DNA of 64,000 nucleotides from Chrysopilus asiliformis (lineage: Eukaryota > Arthropoda > Insecta > Diptera > Rhagionidae), in contig OZ035962.1 of NCBI GenBank assembly GCA_964034945.1, forward strand, positions 52,694,231 to 52,758,230. The letters are read 5' to 3'. Positions 32,912 to 43,622 of the stretch are shown piece after piece; position 1 is the first letter of the stretch, and every line of letters starts with the position of its first letter. The notes beneath the pieces are model-generated. The model was given only the letters and a program-made list of their open reading frames with translations, was not told the origin of the DNA and searched no databases. The position numbers were made by a program, and so were the translations under genes.

Positions 32912-33013
32912 ATAACAAAAGCTATAACTGCCAATCTGGCAATTATTGAAAACCCGTATGGTGATTTAAGTTAACGGCGAACAGTTGTATTAAAATTCCA
33001 CTTTGAAGTCAAA
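32912..33013 (-). mobile_element. INE-1-like element, truncated copy 4
   Basis: Only the hairpin end is present (TATAACAAAAGCTATAACTG to ATTCCACTTTGAAGTCAAAC). The 76 bp between copies 3 and 4 (32836-32911) hold nothing recognisable. Confidence 0.65.
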
Positions 33014-33033
33014 CATGTTAAATTCAACTTTTT

Positions 33034-34136
33034 TATACCCGTATGGTGAAACCAAAGGGTATATTAAATTTGCCTTACCGTTTGTAACGCCAAGATCCCG
33101 TTATCACACAAAAAAATTAATTACACCAGTGTGTTTAGAATGATAAAAACATAACAAAAGCTATAATTGCCAATCTGGCAATCATTGGAGACCCGTATGG
33201 TGATATTCGTATCAAAATTCGAACAGTTGTACCAAAATTCAACTTTGAATCAAACTTTCCAATAAGATTTTTTAAAATTTATTCCAATCGGATTTTGATG
33301 TATGGGAGTTTTATGTAGAATCATATCCTAAATAACTTTTGTTCTTGGACTTTTTTGATGAGATGCACCGTTTTTGAGATATTCACAAAAAACGATTTCG
33401 TTCGTATGGGGGGTACCCCCCCTAATGGTCCGTTTTTTCCCATTAACGAACTTAGCCTCGCATTTTACGAAAAACGGATCTGCGCAAAATTTCAAGTCTC
33501 TAGCTCAATCCGTGCGCCCGCAATCCGCGCCACAGACAGACAGACAGACGGACAGACAGGCGGACGGACAGACAGACGGACAGACAGACGGACGGACATG
33601 CAAAAATTAAATATTTTTATCATTCTAAACACACTGGTGTAATTCATTTTTTTGTGCGATGCCGGGTCTTGGCGTAAGGCAAAGTTAATATACCCTTTGG
33701 TTTCACCATACGGGTATAAAAAATTGAATTTTGCATGTCCGTCCGTCTGTCTGTGGCGCGGATTGCGAGCGCACGGATTGAGCTAGAGACTTGAAATTTT
33801 GCGCAGATTCGTTTTTCGTAAAATTCGAGGCTAAGTTCGTTAATGGGCAAAAATGGACCATTAGGGGGGTACCCCCCATACGAACGAAAACGTTTTTTGC
33901 GAATATCTCAAAAACGGTGTATCTTATCAAAAAAGTCCAAGAACAAAAGTTATTTAGGATATGATTCTACATAAAACTCCCATACATCAAAATCCGATTG
34001 GAATAAATTTTAAAAAATCTTTTTGGAAAGTTTGACTTCAAATTGCAATTTTGGTACAACTGTTCGAATTTTGATACGAATATCACAATACGGGTTTTCA
34101 ATAATTTCCAGATTGGCAATTATAGCTTTTGTTATG
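33034..34136 (+). mobile_element. INE-1-like element, copy 5, split by copy 6
   Basis: The 5' part is 33034-33149 and the 3' part 33719-34136. The two join at GAATGATAAAA / AATTGAATTTTGCATGTC. It ends TAGCTTTTGTTATG, followed by Repeat A. Confidence 0.75.
33150..33718 (-). mobile_element. INE-1-like element, copy 6, nested in copy 5
   Basis: Reverse full-length copy from CATAACAAAAGC to CGGGTATA in an A/T-rich target of copy 5. It proves at least two rounds of movement of the family. Confidence 0.75.
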
Positions 34137-34679
34137 TTTATAACCTATAGATAATACTCGTAGAATATTGTATTCATGAAAAATTTCCACCTCTTAATTT
34201 TCCTTAAAAACATTTCCGGAGAACTCCTGAGTCGATTGGAGCTTTATTACAAAAAAAGCCTTTCTGTCTGTTAGTCTGTGTACAAAATTTATCTGTGTAC
34301 AAAAAAGAGTGGGACGATCCTATCAACTTTTGGTGGAAATCCGTTAACCGAATGTAACCAAAATGGCGACTTTTTAAAAATCGCAATTTCTTTTTTTTGC
34401 CATTTACTCCGAAACTACGTATTTGCAGCAGTATTACTAAAATTTTCTACACTTTTGTCTTTTACTAGAACTCGATATCTCAAACAGGTATTGAGATATA
34501 CCGTTATTTAAAAAAAATCAGTTTTTTGCGATTTTCTCGAAAACTAACGAGTTTTCGGTAATTCAATGTATGAAATTATTTTTTTATCGAAAAATGCAAG
34601 ATGTTTCTTTTTGATTTTTTGTCACGGGAATATTTTTTTAGAATTTCATAGCAAAAATTTTTGTTCCAGAATTTATAAA
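34137..34679 (-). repeat. Repeat A copy 3
   Basis: Reverse complement of 63440-63979 over the whole length with few differences (for example CCTATAGATAATACTCGTAG, GGTGGAAATCCGTTAACCG). No coding evidence: the ORFs in it are short and frame-inconsistent between copies. It is bounded on both sides by the same neighbours as copy 4. Confidence 0.8.
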
Positions 34680-34714
34680 TCATACTAATATATAAAAAAA
34701 AAAAAAAAAAAAAT

Positions 34715-34950
34715 TAAAAAAAAAAGCTTTTAAAAAAAGAATGCACTAAAAAGAAAAAAATAATTTTCTGGACGCTGTGTATCACAAATATAAAAGCTTT
34801 TTAAAAGCGAGATAAATTTTTATTTTATTGTTTTATGCTTTATCTCGCTTTTTAAAAGCTTTTATATTTGTGATACACAGCGTCCAGAAAATTATTTTTT
34901 TCTTTTTAGTGCATTCTTTTTTAATAAAAGCTTTTTTTTTAAATTTTTTT
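34715..34950. repeat. Foldback palindrome, copy 2
   Basis: Same two 100-bp arms as 25412-25640 (ATTTTCTGGACGCTGTGTAT, AAAAGCGAGATAAA) around a loop of TTTTATTGTTTTATG. It begins about 20 bp after the Helitron 5' end. Confidence 0.85.
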
Positions 34951-35331
34951 TTTTAATTTTTTTCAGAGATGAAAATAAGAGTTATTTTTTCTCTCTTTAT
35001 CTCTCATTTCAAGTTTCACTCACAACTAATCACGTTTTCACTGTGTGAAAAAATATCTCTGAAGGAGATGATTTTTACTTGTGCGACGAAAAACTCAAGA
35101 AGAGAGATAAATATTTTCTGTAAATAAATATCAGTTCTAATGAGAGATAAATATTTCTTGTAAATAAATATCAGTTCCAATGAGTTTTATTTCGCTGAGC
35201 TGACGAAAAACTCATTTGGTCGATTTTGTATGGTGTGGCTAGTGTACGATAAGAAATTATTATTTATTGTAAAGTAAATGAAAACGATATTTTTTTTTAC
35301 TTTGTATGAAACTTTTTTCTGGGGGGTGGTA

Positions 35332-35351
35332 GGGGGGGGGGGGGGGGGGGG
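35332..35351. repeat. Poly-G run, 20 bases
   Basis: Uninterrupted G run next to GGGGGGTGGTA. It mirrors the C-rich tract at 36225 and could form a G-quadruplex. Confidence 0.9.
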
Positions 35352-35355
35352 TGAT

Positions 35356-36215
35356 TTATTTTTTTGGAAAATAGTACGGAGCAAAATAAAATTAGGGAGG
35401 AAATTTCTGAACAGCACTTGACTTTCTTATCCAAAAAAAAAAAAAATTTTTTTTACGAAAATACCCTAGAGCAAAATAAAATTAGCGAGGAAATGTCTGA
35501 ACAGCACACGACTTTCTTATACAAAAAAAAAATTTTTTTAGGAAAATACCCTAGAGCAAAATAAAATTAGCGAGGAAATGTCTGAACAGCACACGACTTA
35601 TACAAAAAAATTTTTTTTTTCAGGAAAATACCCTAGAGCAAAATAAAATTCTCGAGGAAATTTCTGAACAGCACATGACTTTCTTATACAACAAAAAATC
35701 GATTCTTAAATATAAAAATACACTATTTTAAAGACACGGGTTTTTTATTTTGTATGTTGATTTGGATATAGAATGGGGCATTGATGAACTAACTGAAAAA
35801 TAAAATAAATTTACCTATGTTGGTGATACACTGAAACATATATTGGACGTGATGTCGTGCAATGAGTTGGGGAAACGGAGCGTCAAAGCGAAGCGCCATT
35901 TTAAATCGTCCCATAGTAAGCCACTGGTTTTACTTTTGAAGCATCGAAATGTAAAAGCTTACACACGCCTTGACGCGTCATTGTGTTTTCGCTATCAAAC
36001 AAACCAATTCAAACCCTGATTTCAGTGCGGTATTAATGTTTTACTATGTCATCTATGTCCCATTCATACAAATAAAAAACCCGTGTCTTTAAAATAGTGT
36101 ATTTTTATATTTAAAAATCGATTTTTTGTGGTATAAGAAAGTCATGTGCTGTTCAGAAATTTCCTCCCTAATTTTATTTTGCTCCGTGCTATTTTCCAAA
36201 AAAAAAAATTTTTGA
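35356..36215. repeat. Inverted-repeat element with tandem units in the left arm
   Basis: The left side has four units of about 85 bp (AGAGCAAAATAAAATTAGCG, GTCTGAACAGCACACGACTT). The inner arms, 35690-35757 and 36063-36135, are perfect or nearly so (AAAAATACACTATTTTAAAG, ACACGGGTTTTTTATTTTGT). The right arm has one unit only. The 300-bp centre (35760-36060) is non-coding. This looks like a MITE or foldback whose left arm expanded. Confidence 0.75.
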
Positions 36216-36224
36216 AAAAAAAAT

Positions 36225-36430
36225 CCCCCCCTACCCCTCCACCTCCCCCTCCCTTCTCCCTCCCCCTCCCCCTCCCCCTTCCCCCTCCCCCTTCCCCATC
36301 CCCATCCCCATCCCCATCCCTATCCCCCATCCCCTTCCCCCTTCCCCCTTCCCCCTTCCCCCTTCCCCCTTCCCCCTTCCCCCTTCCCCCTCCCCCTACT
36401 AACCCACCCATCATCCACCCATCACCACCC
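36225..36430. repeat. C-rich homopyrimidine tract
   Basis: About 200 bases almost purely C and T, with repeated CCCCCTTCCCC and CCCATC units. An ORF through it encodes only Pro/Ser/Leu or Gly/Arg and is not a gene. Confidence 0.9.
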
Positions 36431-36866
36431 CATAAAAGCAACATAATATTAAAAAGACCACGTATCAAACAAAGCGAGAAACGTCGAGTATAAGTTTTTG
36501 ACGACACATAAATGAGTTTTATTTTGCTCAATATAAATATTCCTCTGCGAATAGAGTTTTTCAACTCAAGGAGTTTTTCAAATATCATTGAGTATAAGTT
36601 TTTCACAACATTTTAAATCTCTTTAAAAAAGAGTTTTTTCTGCTCGGCAAAAATATTCCTCATCAGGTGTTCAAAGTTTTTTTATACTTTTTTCACAACA
36701 TTGTCGGATGCGTCACTACAACATATATTTTTTTTTTTAAAAATCGGACAAGCGGTTCTCAAGATAATTAAGTTTTAAGATTTTGCTTCCCCCACCCCTT
36801 CCTTCCGTTATAAGTGGTTTACAGGGTTAAAAATTTCGTCAAATGGTACTTGCATCAATACCAACG

Positions 36867-37095
36867 GTTGATGCCGCCACTGCGTTTTCTATTTCATTGT
36901 AATAATTTACTGTATCAAAAACTGAATTTTTATTGTTTGATCACTTATTGTTAATCCTCGATATCGATCGGTTGTCTTTCTTTTATCGGAATAAAAAAAA
37001 AACTAAAAATTGTTAAATACAATACCACGTTTCGTGGAAAATAAATAGTTAAAACGAATTACAACATTGGTTTTTCTTTTACTTTTGTTCAGCTG
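36867..37095. mobile_element. 229-bp insertion with 11-bp duplication
   Basis: CAATACCAACG (36856-36866) and CAACACCAACG (37096-37106) flank it. The related sequence at 62560-62540 (reverse) has the site uninterrupted (CCAGACGTTGGTATTG). Size and duplication suggest a SINE or a short LINE-driven insertion. No tRNA box is recognisable. Confidence 0.5.
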
Positions 37096-37390
37096 CAACA
37101 CCAACGTCTGGTAAAAATTTCAGATCCATCGGTCCCAGGGCCCTTTTCAGTACCTTATTCGGTTATGGCCTTTGATATTAGAATTTCAAAACTTGGAACG
37201 TGATATCCTTAAGGCATAACGATTTTTTTTCAAACGTTTTTTTAAAAAAAATTTATACAAAAACTTTAACCCGGCAACGATAGGTATGCAAGCTAATTAA
37301 TTTAATAATCGAATATTTATTAACTAATTAATTCAATATGAAAGCGAACGCTAATCCGGTTAGATCTCGACTGATTATTTTTTTGATAGC

Positions 37391-37644
37391 TCAGGATTGT
37401 TGGAAGGACAAAAGAAGATGTCGGTTTATGTTCTCCTTGAACTTCTGCGGGTTATAGTCCGGGGGAAACACATCCGATGGTAAATTGTTCCAAAGTCTTG
37501 TTGTTCGCGGAATGAAGAAATTCCTAAACTTTACTGTACGAAAACGGGGAGACTCAAGGAAGAAGTCGTCCGCGCATGCAGCTGCACGAGAGGGTCTAGG
37601 GAAAATATACCGAGGAGGAATAAGTTGGGAAATTTCGGTGGAAC
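37391..37644 (-). pseudogene. LINE ORF2 C-terminal fragment
   Basis: The minus strand reads FIPRTTRLWNNLPSDVFPPD then YNPQKFKENINRHLLLS and a stop. This is the conserved C-terminal end of many insect LINEs. The frame is open leftward of 37644, where another LINE fragment is inserted. The clade is not clear. Confidence 0.75.
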
Positions 37645-37656
37645 ATTTCCCATGTA

Positions 37657-38573
37657 GGTTAGGTTATGTTAAGAAGACTGCGCGCGCCCAGGCGTGAGCA
37701 CAGCGCTACACTCGGAGGCTTACAGGCCTATTGTGATGTCTTCAGTACTCATAAGACCTTTCATCAAACTAGCTGATCCTATTTGAACCAGCCCGACTTG
37801 TTGACGAAGCTCAGCATATCCTCGAGTGGGTGGTTGCCAAGCTCCGCCAGGCTACCATAAAATCTGGCCCCAAGCGTCCCATATCGGCGTGCCTGTAGGG
37901 CTGGACACTCACAGAGTAAGTGTTTCACGGTCTCCGGCTCCTCCTCGTCACCACAACTGCGGCAAAAATAATTTGCGGCCGTGCCCCACCTTCTGGCCAT
38001 AGCTCCAAGGGGGCAGTGCCCCGTGATTAAGCCTGTGAGTAGCCTTCTGAGGTCCTGCTGAGTCTAAGAAGGGTGTCGGTTCTGTTCCTATTAAATCTAG
38101 GCCAGAGCGACCTTGTGATTACACAATCGCTCCTTGTTTGCCAACGGATATTTATGTTGTTTACCCCTTTCCTATCAATTATACTTTTTGCGCATTCGAT
38201 CGGCATTTCGACCGAGCGGTCCGCGCTCTCCATAGCCATTTCGGCCCTACTTTTGCCACCTCGTCGACTCTCTCATTGCCATATATGTTTCTGTGCACGG
38301 GGACCCAGCAAAGTCTAACGGCATGTTGGAGGCCGAGTTGATTAAGTGCTCTGCGGGAATTAGACACGGTCTTTGACTTGATCGTCGATGAATCCAGTGC
38401 CTTGATTGCTGCCTGACTGTCGACGTAGATTGAAACCTTTGTTCTGGGTAGTTCTCTCGTCATTATCAAGCTTGCAGCCGCTCTTAGACCTCAGCTTGAA
38501 ACACACTGCTCTCATCAGGCAGTTTGTAGCTCCTTTGGAGGTCAAGGTTATCCGAGAACACTCCCGCTCCCGT
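37657..38573 (-). pseudogene. I/LOA-type LINE fragment: RNase H and Cys-His tail
   Basis: A 12-bp duplication (ATTTCCCATGTA at 37645-37656 and 38574-38585) flanks it. The minus strand shows VSIYVDSQAAIKALDSS, LCWVPVHRNIYGNERVDEVA (RNase H) and CRSCGDEEEPETVKHLLCEC. Several frameshifts. RT is missing by 5' truncation. The 3' end finishes CATAACCTAACC. Confidence 0.85.
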
Positions 38574-38585
38574 ATTTCCCATGTA

Positions 38586-39672
38586 AATATCTATAGAATA
38601 TGCAAAAATTTTGAAAAATTTCACAGAAGTCACATATAAGTAGAACTTAGTGCTATTGCACCAGACGAAATTTTTCATTTTCACACAACCCTAGTATACG
38701 TTATACAGTGAAATATATCTTTGTGGTTACATCTGATAGACGAAGAAAACGGGAAAAAGTATTCTTATACACGGACACGTTCCTTAACCAGACGAAAATC
38801 TTTGGACTGCCATTGTCGGGTTATGGGAGATTTGACTGTATCCTATAAACGAGTGCTCTTATATCACATTGAGTGCAAAGCTGATTTTGATAACAAACCG
38901 AAACGTCATTCCATTTTTTCCTTATGTATTTGTTGATATAAACATGATTAAATGTACGAGTTTTGTCGCAATTTAGTTGCATTTATCCGTGTTATGCATT
39001 AAGGCGGATAAATTTTAATGTAAATTTAACATTTGTGAGCGTGAAATGTATGCAATTATACATTTAATAATAAAATGTAATTACAACAACAAAATTTAGC
39101 CGCATGTTTGTCAGAGGTCACTTAATTAATATGCCACTGCAGTTTTTGCATACAGCATTATCCATCTTTATATATGTCGTTCATTGTAATAGTGAATTGT
39201 CTCATTAAAAGTAAATGTTGAAATAACAAGCTTTTTGTAAATAAATGTGTAGCAGTTTTAGTGTCATAAGTAAACAAGTAACAGGATCTGTGGAATAACA
39301 GTACATTTTTTGAAGTTGTTTCACTTTTATTATGAAAGATATGACTTAATGTGAATCCATTATGCAAAAAAATAAATATTTCAAAATATGGAGTTACACC
39401 ACCTTTACAATAAACGACACATATATAAAAATATATATTTTCTTTGTCTTCCGTATACTTTCTGAGAAACTTATACTTACTGTTATTGTACTTACTGGTT
39501 ATTGTACTTATTATACTTACTGGTCGAAAGTATGGAATGTTTAAATTAAATTAACATATACATATTCCTCAACAATTTGGATAAAAAAAAGAATTATGTG
39601 TAAATGTGGAAATTATCCCAAAATCCAGTTCTGAGCCCCCCGTATTAAATTAAGTACGCCTAGTAACTTATA
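38586..39672. other. Region without a recognisable gene
   Basis: AT-rich. At 38950-39070 TTGCATTTATCCGTGTTATG and GCATTAAGGCGGATAAAT resemble the interior of the pogo-like MITE at 1938, so an old relative may lie here. Nothing else stands out. Confidence 0.5.
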
Positions 39673-39823
39673 GGGCCTTATTATGAGTGTCAATTTACCA
39701 TTGATAGTTGATAAATATCAACTGAGTTGATAAATCGGTATTACGAATGTCGTAATACCGATGTATCAATTTTGTTGATAGGTATCAACTATCAATTGTA
39801 AATTGACACTCATAATAAGGGCC
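39673..39823. mobile_element. 151-bp palindromic MITE
   Basis: GGGCCTTATTATGAGTGTCA and, on the other strand, GGCCCTTATTATGAGTGTCA form nearly full-length arms. ATA flanks both sides (39670-39672, 39824-39826). A 3-bp duplication and GGGCC start suggest PIF/Harbinger. Confidence 0.7.
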
Positions 39824-40034
39824 ATAGAAATAAGAATTGAATTCGAAGAATAATTGGTTTCATCACGTTGTGAAATGTGGTTTTGTCGGCTCAATCGCGC
39901 ACAATTCTTGTTTTAGCCGGAAAATTAACAGCTCAGAACTGGTGCCGGGGCTCAGATCTGGATACTTTACCCTAATTGTGCGTGTTTTCAAAAAGTTTTG
40001 GGTGGAAAATTTATTGTCAATATTGACATATATA

Positions 40035-40595
40035 ATGCCACGCGGAAATATTGGACGGTACAGCCGGGAAGGGCGCAGAGTTAGAAATTCACGGGCAAAT
40101 GAAAGTCAACAACATCGCTTATAACGATTGGAAACAACTCGAAATCCATTATTGCAGTTACGTTAAGAAAGACGGTCAATGACATCAGAAGAACACCGTG
40201 CAAATTTATTAAATAGCGAACTGCAGCGCAATTTCAGAACAAACGAAACAGTCGAAGAAAGTGAAGTGCAACGAGGAAGGGATCACATGCAACATGCCCA
40301 AGCGCGATCAAATAAAACAACCGAAGTGCATGACCAACGTGTCAAACAAGTACGCAGACGATTTGCCGAAATCAGACGACGTATTATTGCTCCATTTGAA
40401 CGAATTGCATTCGATTACGATCCAGCAATCAACTACAGTGAACATGAATTAGTTGTTATTGGTCCAATGGACAAATTGTGTCGATATTGTTGTGCACTTA
40501 GGTATAAAGTGCTTGTATTGCCGGTATTAAATCCGCCACCAGAGCCATTACTATCTTTAATGTTGGGTAAATCTATTGAAAATGATATTTATTAA
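40035..40595 (+). pseudogene. Helitron RepHel N-terminus, truncated
   Basis: The start MPRGNIGRYSREGRRVRNSR is followed by two stops, then HDQRVKQVRRRFAEIRRR, FERIAFDYDPAINYSEHEL, GPMDKLCRYCCALRYK and LPVLNPPPEPLLSLMLG. This is the N-terminal zinc-binding region found before the Rep domain in animal Helitrons; about 12 residues of it are missing. The Rep and helicase domains are absent because the CR1 LINE lies directly after. It shows that autonomous Helitrons existed in this genome. Confidence 0.7.
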
Positions 40596-40817
40596 ACAAA
40601 CAAAAATAAAATTCCTTTAAATTCATTTGGGTATTTAATATATATTTGAGTATTTATTTATTTATTTATTTACCAACAGGTACATATGACCATCTGACTT
40701 AGAAATATAACTGTTTAACAATATAAATATGTAACAATAAACTAAATATGAATTAACAATGTAGTATACAAAGTACAGAAAGAAATAATAATAATTAAAA
40801 AAAAAAAGACAAAGTCC

Positions 40818-43608
40818 TCATGTAGAGAGTAGATAATTTTTTAACATGTTTCTGTTAATATTGAAATCTATATAACTAAAGTTTTTATTAAAAAATCTTG
40901 TCATGGTTGACATTGGTTCAAAACGACCGTAGTTAGTACACTGATAATCATCGTAGATAAACCGCTTTCTCCTGAGAGTACGAATATTGGAATTAATATT
41001 AATCAAACTTAGGAGATGAGGTGAATTAACATTACTGGACAACAGATCATTAATAAATAATACACAAAACATTTCCCTACGCTTACAAAGCGGTGTCAAG
41101 TTAATAAGATTTAGTCGCTGTTCATAAGGAGGTAAAAGTTTGGAATCATTCCATGGAAGACTGCGTAATGCGAATCTTAAAAATCGTTTTTGGACAGCTT
41201 CAAGTCTGGAGATATGAATCTGATAAAACGGCATCCATACAATACACGCATACTCAAGGACAGGTCGAACAAAGCAACAATACAGAATTTTTAGTATGTA
41301 AGGGTCCGAAATTTCTTTCGACCAGCGTTTGACAAAACCCAACAGAGAATTAGCACGATTTATAACTTCATTTATGTGAAGTTGAAAGTTCATTTTGTCG
41401 TCAAGGAGCACACCTAGGTCTTTTACGCGGTCAGATCTGCATATTAATGCATCGTTTAATTTATATCCGTGGCTTATGTTGCATTTTTTACGGCTAAAGG
41501 AAATAGCTAAACATTTCGAATTATTTAATATCAAGCCGTTCTTATCACATCAAACCGAAAAGATATTTAAGCTTTCTTGCACAGCAAGGGCGTCAGAAAC
41601 ACTTACAATTACATTAAAAAGTTTGATGTCATCGGCAAAGCCAAGAATAGATACACGGTCAATAATAGAGAAAATATCGTTAATAAATAAAATGAACAGT
41701 AAAGGACCTAGATGGCTACCTTGTGGGACACCAGATAGCACAACAACTTCCTCAGAGAAAGACGAATTAAACATAACCTTCTGCAGTCTATTTTTTAAGT
41801 ATGATTTAATCCATTGTAATAAATATGGCGGAAAACCCAACATTTCTAGTTTAAAGAGCAGAATGTTATGTGGCAATTTGTCAAACGCTTTACTAAAATC
41901 CGTATAGATACAATCGACTTGCCGCAAATTCCACAAGATTAGTAACAGTGGATCTACCCTTGATAAAGCCATGCTGTTTCTCGTGAAGTATCGTTTTACA
42001 TTGGAACGTCAAAGAATTACAAATAATTGATTCAAAAACTTTGGCTGCAGGAGCTAATTTTGCAATAGGTCTATAATTTTCCACTAATTCTTTCTTCCCC
42101 TTTTTGTGAACAGGAATGACAAAAGACAGTTTCCAAAATGACGGAAAAGTACCAGTAGATAGAGACAAACGAAATAAATAAGTTAAGGGACGAAAAAGAG
42201 ACGAACTACATTTAAGCAGAATTCCTGAAGGTAACCCATCAGGTACCTCAGAGAAATCTTCGTCAAGTCGGGTTAAACAATCCAAAACCATTTCTTCAGA
42301 AATCACAATATTACTAAAAGTTGTGCTGTGAGCACCAGTGAAGTACTTAAAATAATTGTAATCAATATCGCAATTGGTCGAGTTAATATCATTTGAAAAA
42401 AAGTCACTAAACATTTGAGATATCTCAGATGGGATATCACTACAAACGTTATTAAAGCTTAGAATTGACGGATATTGACTAGATTTACGTTTTAAATTAA
42501 TAAAATTCCAAAATTGTTTTGGGTTATCTTTGATGCTCGATGTAACTTCTTTGAGATAATTGTGATAACGATATTTGGAATACGAATTGAACAGTTTCCG
42601 TAAGTTTGAATAATTTTCATAGTCACTATTACATTTTGTTTGATTATAAATTTTCCAAGCAGTATTACGAGAATTTCGCAGTCTCCGGAGTTCATTATCA
42701 TACCAACAAGAAGAAAAAGATCTAACTTTTTTCTTTACAAGGGGAACTATTTTTTGGATTCCCTTAAATATTGTATTATAAAATTTTCCAACAGCCGAGT
42801 TGGTGTTACGGTCGTTAAGAACCAATGCCTCCCAGTCCACGTTTGAGAAATACTCATTTAAGTCAGAAAAGTTAACTTTATGAAAATTATAAACAAAATT
42901 ATAATGCATATGGCTAAATTCGGGCATTGTAAGATCCATTTTTACCAGTAAAGCAGGATGATCAGGCACAGCATTAAGTAGTGTTGATTCCGGGTGGCCA
43001 ACTGTAGTGTTTGACGTATTCGAACCAAAAACAAGATCAAGCAGTCTTCCACGTAAGTTAGATATATGGTTAACTTGTTTTAAATCAAGTGAAGACATAT
43101 GATCCACCATGGCGACTTCACACGGAGATTTAGGAAAACAGGTGAAAGATTCATCACTCGCGGGAATCCAGTTCAAATGTGGCAAATTGAAATCACCCAT
43201 CACAATAATCTCATCGTTTGATGCACATTTACCGCTAAATTCGTCTAATATGCACGCCATCTTGTTATAGGAAGCTAAAGGACTACTTGGCACAATATAA
43301 ACAATGATAATAAATAAGTTGTTTGTAGCCATAGATGCCTTCAAACACAACATTTCTAACGGTGAAGTATCCAGTACGATAGCGGCACATTTTATGTTGG
43401 AGCGAACAGCAACGACGATGCCTCCACCAACAGGAGCATTGGTAGTGTTGTCATGACGATCTCGACGGAAAATAGTAAAGTTGTTGTCAAATAGCTCAGT
43501 ATCGAAAATTCCTGCATGTAGCCAGGTCTCAGTTAAGCATATGATGTCATAGTTGCAACAAGAAGAGTTAAAATGAAGCTGATTTGTTTTAGTTCTGATA
43601 CCGTTGAC
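40818..43608 (-). pseudogene. LINE ORF2: endonuclease and reverse transcriptase
   Basis: It begins YYQNVNGIRTKTNQLHF near 43615, typical for the start of the AP endonuclease. Then CLTETWL, RRDRHDN, GDFNLPHLNW, and the RT: YTDFSKAFDKLPHNILLF, SGVPQGSHLGPLLF, GFADDIKLF with intact FADD. The C-terminus is KRWSKEISDPYILKILYCCF and RFLRFALRSLPWND. One frameshift near 41920 and one TGA in place of Trp near 41550 disable it. Otherwise it is well preserved. Confidence 0.9.
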
Positions 43609-43622
43609 ATTTTGATAATATA

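Larger units (their letters stand above)
34680..37296 (+). mobile_element. Helitron-4 candidate (2.6 kb)
   Basis: The start TCATACTAATATATAAAA after A is the 5' end of the complete Helitron at 62947-63439. The end CGGCAACGATAGGTATGCAAGCTAA before T is its 3' end. In between lie a foldback, an inverted repeat with tandem units, a C-rich tract and about 440 bp shared with 62480-62740. Whether one Helitron spans all this or two fragments happen to lie here is open. Confidence 0.45.

Noticed and set aside
32534..33930. ORFs with SSIRAPAIRATDR and DRQTDR repeats, also near 23859 and 48136
   Set aside because: They are translations of the INE-like non-coding element and its GACA/GACG repeat; frames differ between copies.
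34278..34511. ORF shared with 63608-63838 (minus), 77 and 76 aa
   Set aside because: Conserved only because Repeat A is nearly identical in both places; other copies break the frame and no domain is visible.
36142..36606. ORFs of 154 aa (minus) and 115 aa (plus) rich in Gly/Arg or Pro/Ser
   Set aside because: They cross the C-rich simple repeat and have no domain; both strands are open only because the tract lacks stops.
32836..37364. 3' LTR of the Gypsy element
   Set aside because: No match to 20794-21247 was found after the env-like gene; it is lost or outside.
38027..38639. Plus-strand ORFs with a hydrophobic look
   Set aside because: Antisense of the RNase H part of a degenerate LINE.
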